Positions 17,734-26,560 of a stretch of 48,119 nt of DNA are shown here, in pieces (position 1 is the first letter of the stretch; the number at the start of each line of letters is the position of its first letter). The DNA is from Flavobacteriia bacterium (lineage in GTDB: Bacteria > Bacteroidota > Bacteroidia > Flavobacteriales_D > Crocinitomicaceae). Made by a program: the position numbers and the translations under genes. The notes under the pieces were generated by a model. The model was not told where the DNA came from, ran no database searches, and saw nothing but the letters and a program-made list of their open reading frames with translations. The stretch lies in NCBI GenBank assembly GCA_009925805.1, contig RFQF01000001.1:1-48119 (forward strand), given 5' to 3'.

Positions 17734-18800
17734 AAGCAATTCCATCTTCCGACCTGGAAAAGTTCTTTGATGTGCCTTTTCTGTTTGTTTTTACCCCGTT
17801 TCAAGAGGAATTGACGCTTCAAGTAACCGCGCATTTATCTTCTTTTCACGTCTTTGATTGTTCAAACAAGGCCTTAGTGAACCGTCTTAATAAGTTACAA
17901 CAAGAGGAAATTACCTTTTTGTTTTCCCAGGCGGAAACGTCGTTGTTTATTTATGCAGACCGACTCAAGTCTTTCCGTTTTTTAAGTAAAACGATGAGGG
18001 AAAACAACCTGAAATTTCTTGCATTTGGCCAAAGCAAGCTACGCATTGAAGCAATGGCGAAAGAAGCAGGGACGGAGGGGTGGTATTTTCTTTTACCTTG
18101 TTTTTCTGAGACCATACATCGTGTAGGCGTTTTCAATGCAGCCTCTTTCTTGTCGCGCGCACTAGTTTATGGAATGCGAAATGAGGTTGGTGTTGCATTT
18201 AATCCAAGCGCGATGCCTTGGTTGGTCAGTGGAAAATCACATCGAATAAATAAACCCGAGTATTTGGAAAAAATGCTCGTTTTTTTAGCAATGAACAGCC
18301 ATAAAACATTAGCATACAATGAGATTGGAACGTGGTGCGGATCGGACAACGAAACGGCACAAAGGTATGTGTGGATGCTGGAAGATTATGGATTAGTGGT
18401 TCCGTTAAAAGCGTATGCTACCGGAAAAAAGTACGAATATTTGAAAGGAATTAGAGTAGGATTCTTGGATAACGGAGTCCTTAACTATTACAGAAATAAT
18501 TGGGCAGAACTTGATTTTCGAGCCGATGTGATGGAGTTATGGAAGAATTGGATAATTTCCGAATTAATCAAAAAAGATCAGAAAAACGGGGTAAAAAACG
18601 CATACTTCTTTTGGCAATCCCATACGCGGCAATCCATTGATTTATTGGTTTTTTCGGAAGATGGTTCAAAAAAAGGGTACCTTATCCTTTGGAAAACGAA
18701 ACGCGCAATAAACCCACCCCCGTTGTTTATCAAATACTATCCAGATATCCCCATATACGTCATCAACCCATCCAACTATTTAACTTTTTTAATGCCATGA
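17730..18800 (+). CDS. Degenerate AAA_14/DUF4143-like protein without Walker motifs
   Basis: A 356-residue protein that I read as a distant relative of the AAA_14 plus DUF4143 ATPases. The C-terminal half fits DUF4143: a winged-helix part (YNEIGTWCGSDNETAQRYV, 196-214), then VGFLDNGVLNYYRN, LWKNWIISELIKK (270-282) and YFFWQSHTRQSIDLL (292-306). The N-terminal half keeps the ATPase secondary-structure rhythm, but the Walker A place reads TPFQEELTL (22-30) with no GKT. The Walker B/DExQ place reads IYADRL (74-79), and the sensor-like strand is FLAFGQSKLRI. It should therefore not hydrolyse ATP. It overlaps both neighbours by 4 nt. Function unknown. Confidence 0.68.
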   Translation: MKAIPSSDLEKFFDVPFLFVFTPFQEELTLQVTAHLSSFHVFDCSNKALVNRLNKLQQEEITFLFSQAETSLFIYADRLKSFRFLSKTMRENNLKFLAFGQSKLRIEAMAKEAGTEGWYFLLPCFSETIHRVGVFNAASFLSRALVYGMRNEVGVAFNPSAMPWLVSGKSHRINKPEYLEKMLVFLAMNSHKTLAYNEIGTWCGSDNETAQRYVWMLEDYGLVVPLKAYATGKKYEYLKGIRVGFLDNGVLNYYRNNWAELDFRADVMELWKNWIISELIKKDQKNGVKNAYFFWQSHTRQSIDLLVFSEDGSKKGYLILWKTKRAINPPPLFIKYYPDIPIYVINPSNYLTFLMP

Positions 18801-21595
18801 AGACTTTTATTGAGTCATGTGTCGATAGAATGGTACAGAATCATTCGAATCCCGAGGATTTATTCGTGGTTATCCCCTCCAAACGAGCAAAAAAATACTT
18901 ACAGGAACAGTTCGTTAGAACCTATAATAAAACGATTTTTTTGCCTGAAATTCTGACCATTGAAGAATTGGTTCAGCAAGGGGAAACTCAACCCATTTTG
19001 GATAAAACCCGCCAAATTTTTACGTTATACGAAGTAGCTAAAACCCTTCCCACGTTTGAAAGCCTCACCTTCGAGGCGTTCCTAGCGTGGGGACCTATTG
19101 TACTGAATGATTTTGAAGAGATAAACCGTTATTTATTGGATCCTGTTCAAGTATTCAAGAATCTATTGTCCATTAAAGAACTCGAAAGCTGGAATCTAGA
19201 AACAGGGAAGGAATTATCGGAGAGTCAACAACAATTTATGGGGTTTTGGGATGTGTTGCCAACACTCTATGATCAATATGTTGAAACGTTGAATCAGCGA
19301 GGTCAAACGACCCCGGCGCAGTTAATTCGAAAAAGAGCGGCTCAACCCGAATCCTTGATGTCGGATAAAACGACTTATTTTATAGGGTTTAATGCGTTAT
19401 CTAAAGCCGAACAACGAATAATACACGCATTTCTTCAGGCAAAAAAAGGAGCATACTGGATTGATGCAGATGAATTCTATTTCCATAATTCGATCCATGA
19501 AGCAGGACTGTTTCTTCGAAAAAACAATGCGTTTTTTGGGATAAATAAACCGCAATTCCTCGGGGACCATTTAAGCAGTAAACCTTTGGATATCCAACTA
19601 ATTGCGTGTCCTCAGACGAGTGGTCAGGTGAAAGTTGCAGCCACGGAATTAGCCAAACTGGATTCCAAGGATTTGGATTCCACCTTGGTGCTTTTGGCGG
19701 ATGAGCGTTTAATTATTCCCCTTTTAAAGAATATTCCAGCTTCCGTAGAACAAGCTAACATAACCTTAGGCATGCCTTTGAATCAAACACCCCTCAAATC
19801 ATGGGTGGATTTGATTTTTTCTTTCCAAGAAAATAAGGAGCGATTCAAGTCGCAAAGTGCCTATTATAAGGATTTATTAACGTTCTTCCAACACCCTTTT
19901 ATCACCGCTTGGATTACGCTTCAATCGCGTGATAAAATTACTCGATGGGAGATGGAAACAATTCAATTTAACCGCGTTTTTCAGCGAAAAGAAAACCTCA
20001 AGTTCGATTCTACCATAGACCCGTTGATAGGCATGTTAATGGAGGACTGGAATCAGAAATACGATACTGCCATCCGTTGCATTCAAGGGATCAATCAAGG
20101 CTTATTGGATGCCTTAGGACAAAGCAACGAATTTGAATCCCAAATCTTGGTGGTTTTTCAGCAGGGAATTACGGCTTTTATGAATTTATCCAAGGAAGGA
20201 ATGCCTGCGATGAATTTACGAACGTTCAAACTGTTTTTTAATCAACATTGGTCGATGCTTTCCTTAGCTTACCACGGAAATCCAACGCAAGGACTTCAGA
20301 TTATGGGTTTGTTAGAAACACGGTTACTTGATTTTAAACAGGTCATTGTGTTAGGAATGAACGAAGGGGCGTTACCCGCCAACAACGGGGTGGACTCCAT
20401 GATTCCGATGGACTTGCGCAAAGGACTTGGATTACCAACCCCTCGTGAAAAACAAGGATTGTTTGCCCATCATTTTTACCGGTTAGTGCACCGCGCCGAA
20501 AAATGCGTGATCACTTATTCGATCGGGGCAGAAGGAATGGGAACTTCGGAGCCAAGCCGCTATCTGGCACAACTGGAAATGGAACTTTGTCGAAGGAATC
20601 CTTCTATCCAAGTTACACATCAAGTGTTTACCACTCCCCGGCCGTTAAACCAAGAATATAGGACGTCAAGCATACAAAAGCGCCCACAAATGGTCCATCT
20701 GCTCGATAATTATTTTGCTAAAAAAGTTTCTTCCAGCGCTATTTCCAAGTTTCTTCAATGTCCTTTGGATTTCTATTTTCGCTATTTGGCAGAATTAGGG
20801 GAAGAGGATTCGGTAGTGGAAGATTTAGATTTAGGAAGCATGGGAAAGATCATTCATAGTACGCTCGAAGAACTTTATTTTCCCTTTGTTGAAAGAGATA
20901 AAAACAATGTGCCCGTGACTCCTGCTCCCTCACCACTTAGGGTAATGGATTTAGAGGCGATGATGAATAAAGCCCCAGCGGTTTTGAAAGCACACTTTGT
21001 TGCATATTTAGACAATGACGAAGGACTGATTTCCTCGGGAAAAAATTACCTAACGCACACCGTCGCTTTGGAATTTGTTATGAACTCGTTGCGCAACGAC
21101 AAGGCATATGTTCAGTCCATGCAGGAGGAGGTTTACATCCATCGATTAGAGGCGATGTTAACCACGTCTATGGAAGTTCAAGTGGCAGGGAATTTACGGA
21201 CCATCCACTGGGTGGGGTTTGTGGACCGCATAGACCGTGTGGGAAATGCCTATCGTTTGGTAGACTATAAGAGCGGGAAAGTGACCCAAGACCACGTAAC
21301 TTATGCTCAGAAGGAAGACGAACGAGACGCTTTTCGAGCTTGTAAGCATGCGTTACAGTTAGCAGTTTATACCTTCCTCTTTGAAAAAAACTATGGTTTT
21401 CGGCCAACAGAGGTAGGAATTTATGCAATACAAAAAAACAAAGAGGCCTTTTTCAATTTGGCCTTTAAAGAAACGAATTTCGATGCGTTTATGGAAGATT
21501 TCTCCCAGGTTATTCAACGGATTTTAAGCGAAATGTACGACCTAGACCTTCCTTTTCAACATTCCCCCTCAGCAAAGTACTGTAATTATTGCTAA
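18797..21595 (+). CDS. AddB/RecB-like PD-(D/E)XK nuclease family protein
   Basis: A protein of about 932 residues resembling the AddB-like exonuclease subunits of Bacteroidota. The N-terminal part is a degenerate helicase-like domain (VVIPSKRAKKYLQEQF, then LDFKQVIVLGMNEGALP). The C-terminal 220 residues are a RecB-type nuclease domain: first cysteine in FLQCPLDFYFRY, GSMGKIIHSTLEELY, and the catalytic WVGFVDRIDRV then LVDYKSGK. The protein ends KYCNYC, so only two C-terminal cysteines remain where AddB iron-sulfur nucleases have three. It probably works in DNA end processing. I chose the ATG at 18797, which overlaps the previous stop as ATGA; an earlier ATG at 18689 would lie inside that gene. 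Confidence 0.85.
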   Translation: MKTFIESCVDRMVQNHSNPEDLFVVIPSKRAKKYLQEQFVRTYNKTIFLPEILTIEELVQQGETQPILDKTRQIFTLYEVAKTLPTFESLTFEAFLAWGPIVLNDFEEINRYLLDPVQVFKNLLSIKELESWNLETGKELSESQQQFMGFWDVLPTLYDQYVETLNQRGQTTPAQLIRKRAAQPESLMSDKTTYFIGFNALSKAEQRIIHAFLQAKKGAYWIDADEFYFHNSIHEAGLFLRKNNAFFGINKPQFLGDHLSSKPLDIQLIACPQTSGQVKVAATELAKLDSKDLDSTLVLLADERLIIPLLKNIPASVEQANITLGMPLNQTPLKSWVDLIFSFQENKERFKSQSAYYKDLLTFFQHPFITAWITLQSRDKITRWEMETIQFNRVFQRKENLKFDSTIDPLIGMLMEDWNQKYDTAIRCIQGINQGLLDALGQSNEFESQILVVFQQGITAFMNLSKEGMPAMNLRTFKLFFNQHWSMLSLAYHGNPTQGLQIMGLLETRLLDFKQVIVLGMNEGALPANNGVDSMIPMDLRKGLGLPTPREKQGLFAHHFYRLVHRAEKCVITYSIGAEGMGTSEPSRYLAQLEMELCRRNPSIQVTHQVFTTPRPLNQEYRTSSIQKRPQMVHLLDNYFAKKVSSSAISKFLQCPLDFYFRYLAELGEEDSVVEDLDLGSMGKIIHSTLEELYFPFVERDKNNVPVTPAPSPLRVMDLEAMMNKAPAVLKAHFVAYLDNDEGLISSGKNYLTHTVALEFVMNSLRNDKAYVQSMQEEVYIHRLEAMLTTSMEVQVAGNLRTIHWVGFVDRIDRVGNAYRLVDYKSGKVTQDHVTYAQKEDERDAFRACKHALQLAVYTFLFEKNYGFRPTEVGIYAIQKNKEAFFNLAFKETNFDAFMEDFSQVIQRILSEMYDLDLPFQHSPSAKYCNYC

Positions 21596-21597
21596 AA

Positions 21598-21627
21598 AAA
21601 ATCCGGAATGTTTGGCATTCCGGATTT
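21598..21627. terminator. Bidirectional terminator
   Basis: AATCCGGAATG, a 5-nt loop and CATTCCGGATT form an 11-bp stem. On the minus strand it is followed by a run of eight T; on the plus strand by TTTCTCT. It separates the convergent AddB-like and 120-residue genes. Confidence 0.88.
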
Positions 21628-21700
21628 CTCTGCAAGTTAATTAAATCTAAGAGGTAAAAACCACTCGTGGCATTGACGTTAGCTTTAAGTTAATGGTTGC

Positions 21701-22063
21701 TTAATACAATTCACTTTTTAATGCGTCACGGTAGATTTTTAATTCTTCACGATTCACTTTTTGTTCCGCGTTTTGCATTAAACTAAGAAGATAAATTAAA
21801 TTCTCCTGATCCTCAATTCCCTCCACAGGAAAACGATTCCCTTCTTCATCTTCTTCAAATTGTGCTTCAACGTCAAAAGCCTCATTATCTAAAAGATATT
21901 CATAGGTAAAACGCAATAATTTAACGACTAAAGGGTCTTTTTCAAGCTTTGCTAATTCGCGCAGCGATTTTAGTTCAGGGACTAATTCCGGCGCGTCGAT
22001 ACCGTTCTGTTCAATGGATTGTATAATCTCTGCTAATTTTTGCTTGGCCGCTAATGTTTTCAT
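21701..22063 (-). CDS. Conserved-looking small acidic hypothetical protein
   Basis: A 120-residue soluble protein with no family I recognise. It is highly charged, with an acidic central stretch (VEAQFEEDEEGNRF) between two helical parts. There is no signal peptide or membrane segment. The ATG at 22063 was chosen over a TTG at 22108 because a -33/-7 promoter pair lies between them. Downstream is a strong terminator, so the gene is monocistronic. Confidence 0.7.
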   Translation of the reverse strand: MKTLAAKQKLAEIIQSIEQNGIDAPELVPELKSLRELAKLEKDPLVVKLLRFTYEYLLDNEAFDVEAQFEEDEEGNRFPVEGIEDQENLIYLLSLMQNAEQKVNREELKIYRDALKSELY

Positions 22064-22079
22064 AAAGTTCGAATGAGGG

Positions 22080-22110
22080 CAAAAATAAGATTTTTTACGG
22101 TTAGTCAAAA
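22080..22110 (-). promoter_or_regulatory. Promoter of the 120-residue hypothetical gene
   Basis: On the minus strand TTTTG (22110-22106), an 18-nt spacer and TATTTTTG (22087-22080) match the Bacteroidota -33 and -7 elements. The leader would be about 11 nt. Confidence 0.75.
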
Positions 22111-22131
22111 ACCGGGCTGTCCCGAATTTCT

Positions 22132-22139
22132 TAAATTTG
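22132..22139 (+). promoter_or_regulatory. -7 promoter box of the LysE-family gene
   Basis: TAAATTTG matches TAnnTTTG and ends 4 nt before the ATG at 22144; the mRNA is probably leaderless. It lies back to back with the minus-strand promoter at 22080-22110. Confidence 0.6.
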
Positions 22140-22143
22140 TTCC

Positions 22144-22818
22144 ATGGACTATTTTTTTCATGCCTTTGTTTTAGGATTGTTGTTGAGCATGATGATTGGC
22201 CCTGTATTTTTCTTGTTGCTTGAAATAAGTATAACCAAAGGGTTTAAGGCGGCTATGATTTTTGATGCCGGAGTTTTATTGAGCGATATAATTTATGTTT
22301 TTCTTTCTTTATTTTTTGCCTATCAACTTCGGGGCTTAGGATCCCTGAAAGATAATTTTCTTCTCAGTGTTATTGGCGGTGGATTGTTTCTTAGTTACGG
22401 AATTTATAATCTATGGTTTAAAAAAATTACCCTATCCAATCCGCATTCCATAGCATCGGACATTGTTGAGGATCAGGAACCTCAAACGGATTTGGTAAAA
22501 AAGCAACGAAGAACGCACGCTTTACTTTTTTTAAAGGGGTTTACCCTTAATTTACTCAATCCAGGGGTAGTAATTTATTGGTTAGCGATCATTGCAAAAG
22601 GATTCGATTTAGTCGAATCTCACAGTGGAAGTGGGCATATTTATTTTTTTGTGATTATCATTTTAGCGGTGTTTTTTGGAGTTGATTGCTTAAAGGCTTA
22701 CTTGGCGAATAAATTAAAACCGCTCGTAACCGTCAATTTGCTAAGGTCACTCAATATTCTTATTGGCTGCGCTTTTATTGGAACCGGTGTTTTTTTAATT
22801 TTAAGACAATTCCTTTAG
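22144..22818 (+). CDS. LysE family amino-acid exporter
   Basis: A 224-residue inner-membrane protein with six predicted helices. The family start is clear (LGLLLSMMIGPVFFLLLEIS, then GFKAAMIFDAGVLLSDIIY), as is the second-half motif GFTLNLLNPGVVIYWL. LysE/RhtB proteins export amino acids or related compounds; the substrate is not readable here. A charged loop of about 40 residues separates helices 3 and 4. The gene lies 34 nt upstream of the MORN-repeat gene and may be cotranscribed with it. Confidence 0.9.
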   Translation: MDYFFHAFVLGLLLSMMIGPVFFLLLEISITKGFKAAMIFDAGVLLSDIIYVFLSLFFAYQLRGLGSLKDNFLLSVIGGGLFLSYGIYNLWFKKITLSNPHSIASDIVEDQEPQTDLVKKQRRTHALLFLKGFTLNLLNPGVVIYWLAIIAKGFDLVESHSGSGHIYFFVIIILAVFFGVDCLKAYLANKLKPLVTVNLLRSLNILIGCAFIGTGVFLILRQFL

Positions 22819-22852
22819 GTGTAACAACTTGAGGTCTTTATGTTGAATACAC

Positions 22853-24556
22853 ATGAAAATTTACCCCGTTTTACTGATCTTGTTGCTTCCTAAATGCTCG
22901 TTTTCTCAAAAAGTGCTTTCGGAAAACCTAAGCCCAAAAGTAAAAGTATATTGGGATGCTGAAAATAGAAAACTGCATTCTTCAGGGAGTTATTACATCG
23001 ATGAACGGCACCCAGAAACCACGGAAAAACATGGTAAATGGTTGTTCTATTCGCTGTCTGGAACCTTGGAAGAGGAACGAAATTACTACCGAAACAGAGT
23101 TCATGGAAAACAAACCATCTATTTTCCCAACAAGAAAATAAAACAAGTTTATTATTCCAAATTCAATGTGGCCGATTCGATATTTAAGGAATTCAATGAA
23201 GCAGGAACCCTTATAATGCAGGGGTATTATGAATTGGGATCCCCTACAGGTAAATGGCTCTATTATTACCCAGATTCATCCCTCTGGAAGGAAGAATGGG
23301 TGTCGAATGACACAACCTATTTGATCTCGTATTTCGAAAATAATAAGGATCACACGCAAACGGTAATTAAAGGGAATGGGAGCGTGATTAGCTATTTTCT
23401 GTCGGGCTCAATTAAAGAATCATACCAATTTAAAAACGGGCTTAAAAACGGTCCATTTATAGAACAGCTTGCTTCAGGTGTTACCGCCATCTCAGGTTCG
23501 TTTTTGAATGGAAAAAAACACGGAAAATGGGTGTTTAATTTTCCGGACGGTTCGTTGGAAAAATCCCAAAGTTTTGCGGAAGATTCTCTGGATGGCCCCT
23601 ATGTAGTAAATTATCCGAATGGGGGGATTCAAACTGAAGGGCGTTATACGATGGGTAATAAGCAGGGACGTTGGACTTGGAATTCGACGGAAGGTAAGTT
23701 AGAAATGACAGGCTCTTTCAAAGACAATTTACAAGATGGAGATTGGACCTATTATTTTTCATCCGGAGAATTGTCGTATAATGCACATTACAAAGAAGGA
23801 AAAAAAGCGGGATTGTGGGAGTATTTTTATAAGGATGGCCAAGCCTTTCGAAGAGGAACCTATGATAATGATAAGAAAGAAGGCCGTTGGCAAACCTGGT
23901 ATGAGGACGGAACGCTTCTTATGGACGGTAAATACCATTTGGATAAAGAAACAGGCGAATGGAAAAACTTTTGGCCGAACGGCCGGGTAAAAAACCAATC
24001 CTATTATACCTCAGGCAAATTAAATGGAGCTTGGTATTCGTTTTCTCCAGAAGGGAAACTTCAGTTGTTTGGCCGATATAAAAAGGATCTTAAAAAAGGA
24101 AAATGGACAGAATTTTATACCAACGGCATGAAAAAGGAAGAAATCACGTTCGCAATAAAAAAGCTAAAGAACGCCGCGAATGACGTGGTTGCCATGGGAT
24201 TTAAAGAAACACGGAGTGTAGAACATGGAAAATACCGCGCATATTCTCAAATTGATTATAAAGTGAAAGAAAAAGGAAGATTTGCCTCAGGGGAAAAAAC
24301 GGGTACATGGACTAATTTTTATCCGGGAGGCGTGGTTCCGGCAGTGGTTTCTAATTACAAGAAGGGAGCGCTTCACGGCCTGTTTTGTCAATATGATCGT
24401 CGCGGGAACAAAATGAATGAAATTCATTATAAAAAAGGGCTAAAAGATGGTTGGTTAATAGTTTACGGTAAAAATGAGGCGTCAATAGTTAAGAAAAAAT
24501 ATAAGAACGGGCACGAATTACAACGAATTAATGCCGAGGACATGTTCGTGCCTTAA
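22853..24556 (+). CDS. Large secreted MORN_2-repeat protein
   Basis: A 567-residue exported protein. The signal peptide (residues 1-18) ends FS before Gln19. Almost all of the mature protein consists of repeats of about 23 residues with the pattern G-x-W-x-x-(F/Y)-x-x-x-G-x-(L/K), for example GKWVFNFPDGSLEKSQSF, GRWTWNSTEGKLEMTGSF and GLWEYFYKDGQAFRRG. This is the MORN_2 / YwqK-like type; I count roughly 18-20 units, some degenerate. No T9SS sorting domain is seen, so it is probably periplasmic or outer-membrane associated. Function unknown. Its stop shares a TTAA with the convergent rnr remnant. Confidence 0.82.
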   Translation: MKIYPVLLILLLPKCSFSQKVLSENLSPKVKVYWDAENRKLHSSGSYYIDERHPETTEKHGKWLFYSLSGTLEEERNYYRNRVHGKQTIYFPNKKIKQVYYSKFNVADSIFKEFNEAGTLIMQGYYELGSPTGKWLYYYPDSSLWKEEWVSNDTTYLISYFENNKDHTQTVIKGNGSVISYFLSGSIKESYQFKNGLKNGPFIEQLASGVTAISGSFLNGKKHGKWVFNFPDGSLEKSQSFAEDSLDGPYVVNYPNGGIQTEGRYTMGNKQGRWTWNSTEGKLEMTGSFKDNLQDGDWTYYFSSGELSYNAHYKEGKKAGLWEYFYKDGQAFRRGTYDNDKKEGRWQTWYEDGTLLMDGKYHLDKETGEWKNFWPNGRVKNQSYYTSGKLNGAWYSFSPEGKLQLFGRYKKDLKKGKWTEFYTNGMKKEEITFAIKKLKNAANDVVAMGFKETRSVEHGKYRAYSQIDYKVKEKGRFASGEKTGTWTNFYPGGVVPAVVSNYKKGALHGLFCQYDRRGNKMNEIHYKKGLKDGWLIVYGKNEASIVKKKYKNGHELQRINAEDMFVP

Positions 24557-26545
24557 TCTTCGAGCAGCAACAAATCTATTTGCCTTTTTCTTGGACTCAC
24601 TTCTTCTACCTTTACACGTACTGACGCACCTAGGGTAAATGTTTTTCCTGTTTTTTTGCCGATTACTTGATGTTTATGTTTGAAAATACTTGGTGGATTC
24701 CCTTTCCGCTTCCGTGGCTTTTCGCTCGTTGGCGGAAATTTTTTTGCAAACATCCTCTAAGTTCGCCCTCAAGGCAACCTTACCTTGCGCTATTTTCTCA
24801 AAAAGTTGACGGTGAACCACGAGGTCGGCGTAGCGACGTATCGGCGAAGTAAAATGGGAGTAAAACTTAAAGGCCAATCCAAAGTGTCCTTTATTATTGG
24901 TGCTGTAAACCGCCTTAGCCATGGAGCGAACGACCATGCTTTGGATCAACGGATAAAAAGGCTCGTTTTCAATAGATTTTAATAAAGCGTTGATAGCTTG
25001 TGCTGCGCTTTGAAGGTCATCAATGTCCAGTTCAAGGCCAAATTTTTCACAAAACAAATGCAGTAATCCCAGTTTTTCGGGATCGGGGAGATCGTGCACA
25101 CGATAAATGGTCGAATGGGTTTCGCCTCGTTCTTTGTTGGCGGTGAGTTCTACAGCGACAGTTCGATTTGCCAGAAGCATGAATTCCTCAATCAATTGAT
25201 GCGCTTCTTTCGACGTTTTTAATACGGTCGCTGTAGGTTCTCCTTTTTCGGAAAGCACAAAACGCAGTTCCTCGGAGATGAGGTTTAATGCACCTTGTTT
25301 AAAGCGTTGCGCGCGCATTTGTTTTGCAAAGGAATTCACTTTATGGATGATCGGGGCATATTCATCCTCCCTGCCTTCAATGATTTCTTGCACCTCTTCA
25401 TATGCAAACCGGCGATTCGAATGGATCACGGTTTTTTCAACGCGATGTTTCAAAATTTCTCCTTGATCATTAAATTCAAAAATCACGGAAAAAGCCAATT
25501 TGTCCTCCAGAGGCCTAAGGGAACATAAAACGTTGGAAAGTTGTTCGGGGAGCATTGGCATAACACGGTCCACTAAATAAACCGAGTTAGAACGCTTCAA
25601 CGCTTCTTTGTCTAATGGAGAACCCTCTCGAATGTAGTGGCCTACATCCGCTATATGAACGCCAATTTCTAAGGTGCCCTGTTCTGTGGTTCGGTAGGAT
25701 AATGCGTCGTCGAAATCTTTCGCATCAACAGGATCGATCGTAAACGTTAATACGTCGCGCAAATCGCTTCTGCGTTGCAATTCTCCCGATGAAATTTCCG
25801 TTGAAATCATACTGGCCTCTTTCAAAACCTCATCAGGAAAGTAAGGGTCGAAACCTTGGTTAACAAGGATAGAAATCATTTCTGAGTCGTTAGAACCCGG
25901 AAAACCTAATAAGGCAACGACTGCTCCAAGAGGTTGGGATTTGTCTTCAGGCCATGATGCGATTTTAACCACGACGCGCATGCCGTTTTTGGCCCCGTTA
26001 AGTTGGTCAATGGGTATGGCGACAGGCACTCCATATTTTATGCCGTCTGGGTAAAGGATGGCCTTATCTTGTTGAACCTTAAGGGTGCCAACCATTTGCG
26101 AACGGAAACGTTCAATTACGGAAAGTATAACTCCTTCGCGTTTCCCATTTCGATCTTTAAAGACTGAAAACTGTACTCGATCGCCGTCCATGGCAGGACC
26201 CTTGTTTTCCTCTCGTATCAGCACATCATTATCCTGAGATTCTTGACGGACAAAACCAAAGCCTTTGTTGTTCAATTCGAAAACCCCCTCAAAAACTTCC
26301 CCCTTTTTTAATGAGAAACTGTGGACATTCACCCGCTCCAATTGTTGTTTTGAAACTAAACGCTGAAGTGCGTCTAATACTTGTTGACGCTCCATAGGGG
26401 TTTTGGCATTCAACAAATAGCACATCTGCTTATGCGACAACTCGGAAGTAGGGTTTTTAGAGAAAACGGCCATTACCGTATTCCCAAAACTATCTTTTGG
26501 AGGATTTGCAGTTGTTTGCTTCCTTCCTGGTTTTTTTTTTGACAT
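24553..26545 (-). pseudogene. rnr: Ribonuclease R with an out-of-frame deletion in the S1 domain
   Basis: The first 622 residues are a good RNase R: winged-helix start, cold-shock domains (GKGFGFVRQ-like FNNKGFGFVRQESQDN), the RNB active site DPVDAKDFDDALS near residue 275, and SPIRRYADLVVHRQL. After ERESTKYFQ the frame hits a stop at 24674-24676. The native C-terminus HQVIGKKTGKTFTLG to IDLLLLED continues in another frame to 24553. About 55-65 residues that should form most of the S1 RNA-binding domain are missing between the two parts. A 3'-5' exoribonuclease lacking S1 could retain the catalytic core. Deletion or assembly error cannot be told apart here. Confidence 0.85.
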
Positions 26546-26560
26546 TATCGGAGTCCGCCA

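Noticed and set aside
18689..18796. Upstream ATG extending the AddB-like protein by 36 residues
   Set aside because: It lies well inside the DUF4143-like gene, and the extra residues are not part of the family; the ATGA overlap at 18797 is more plausible.
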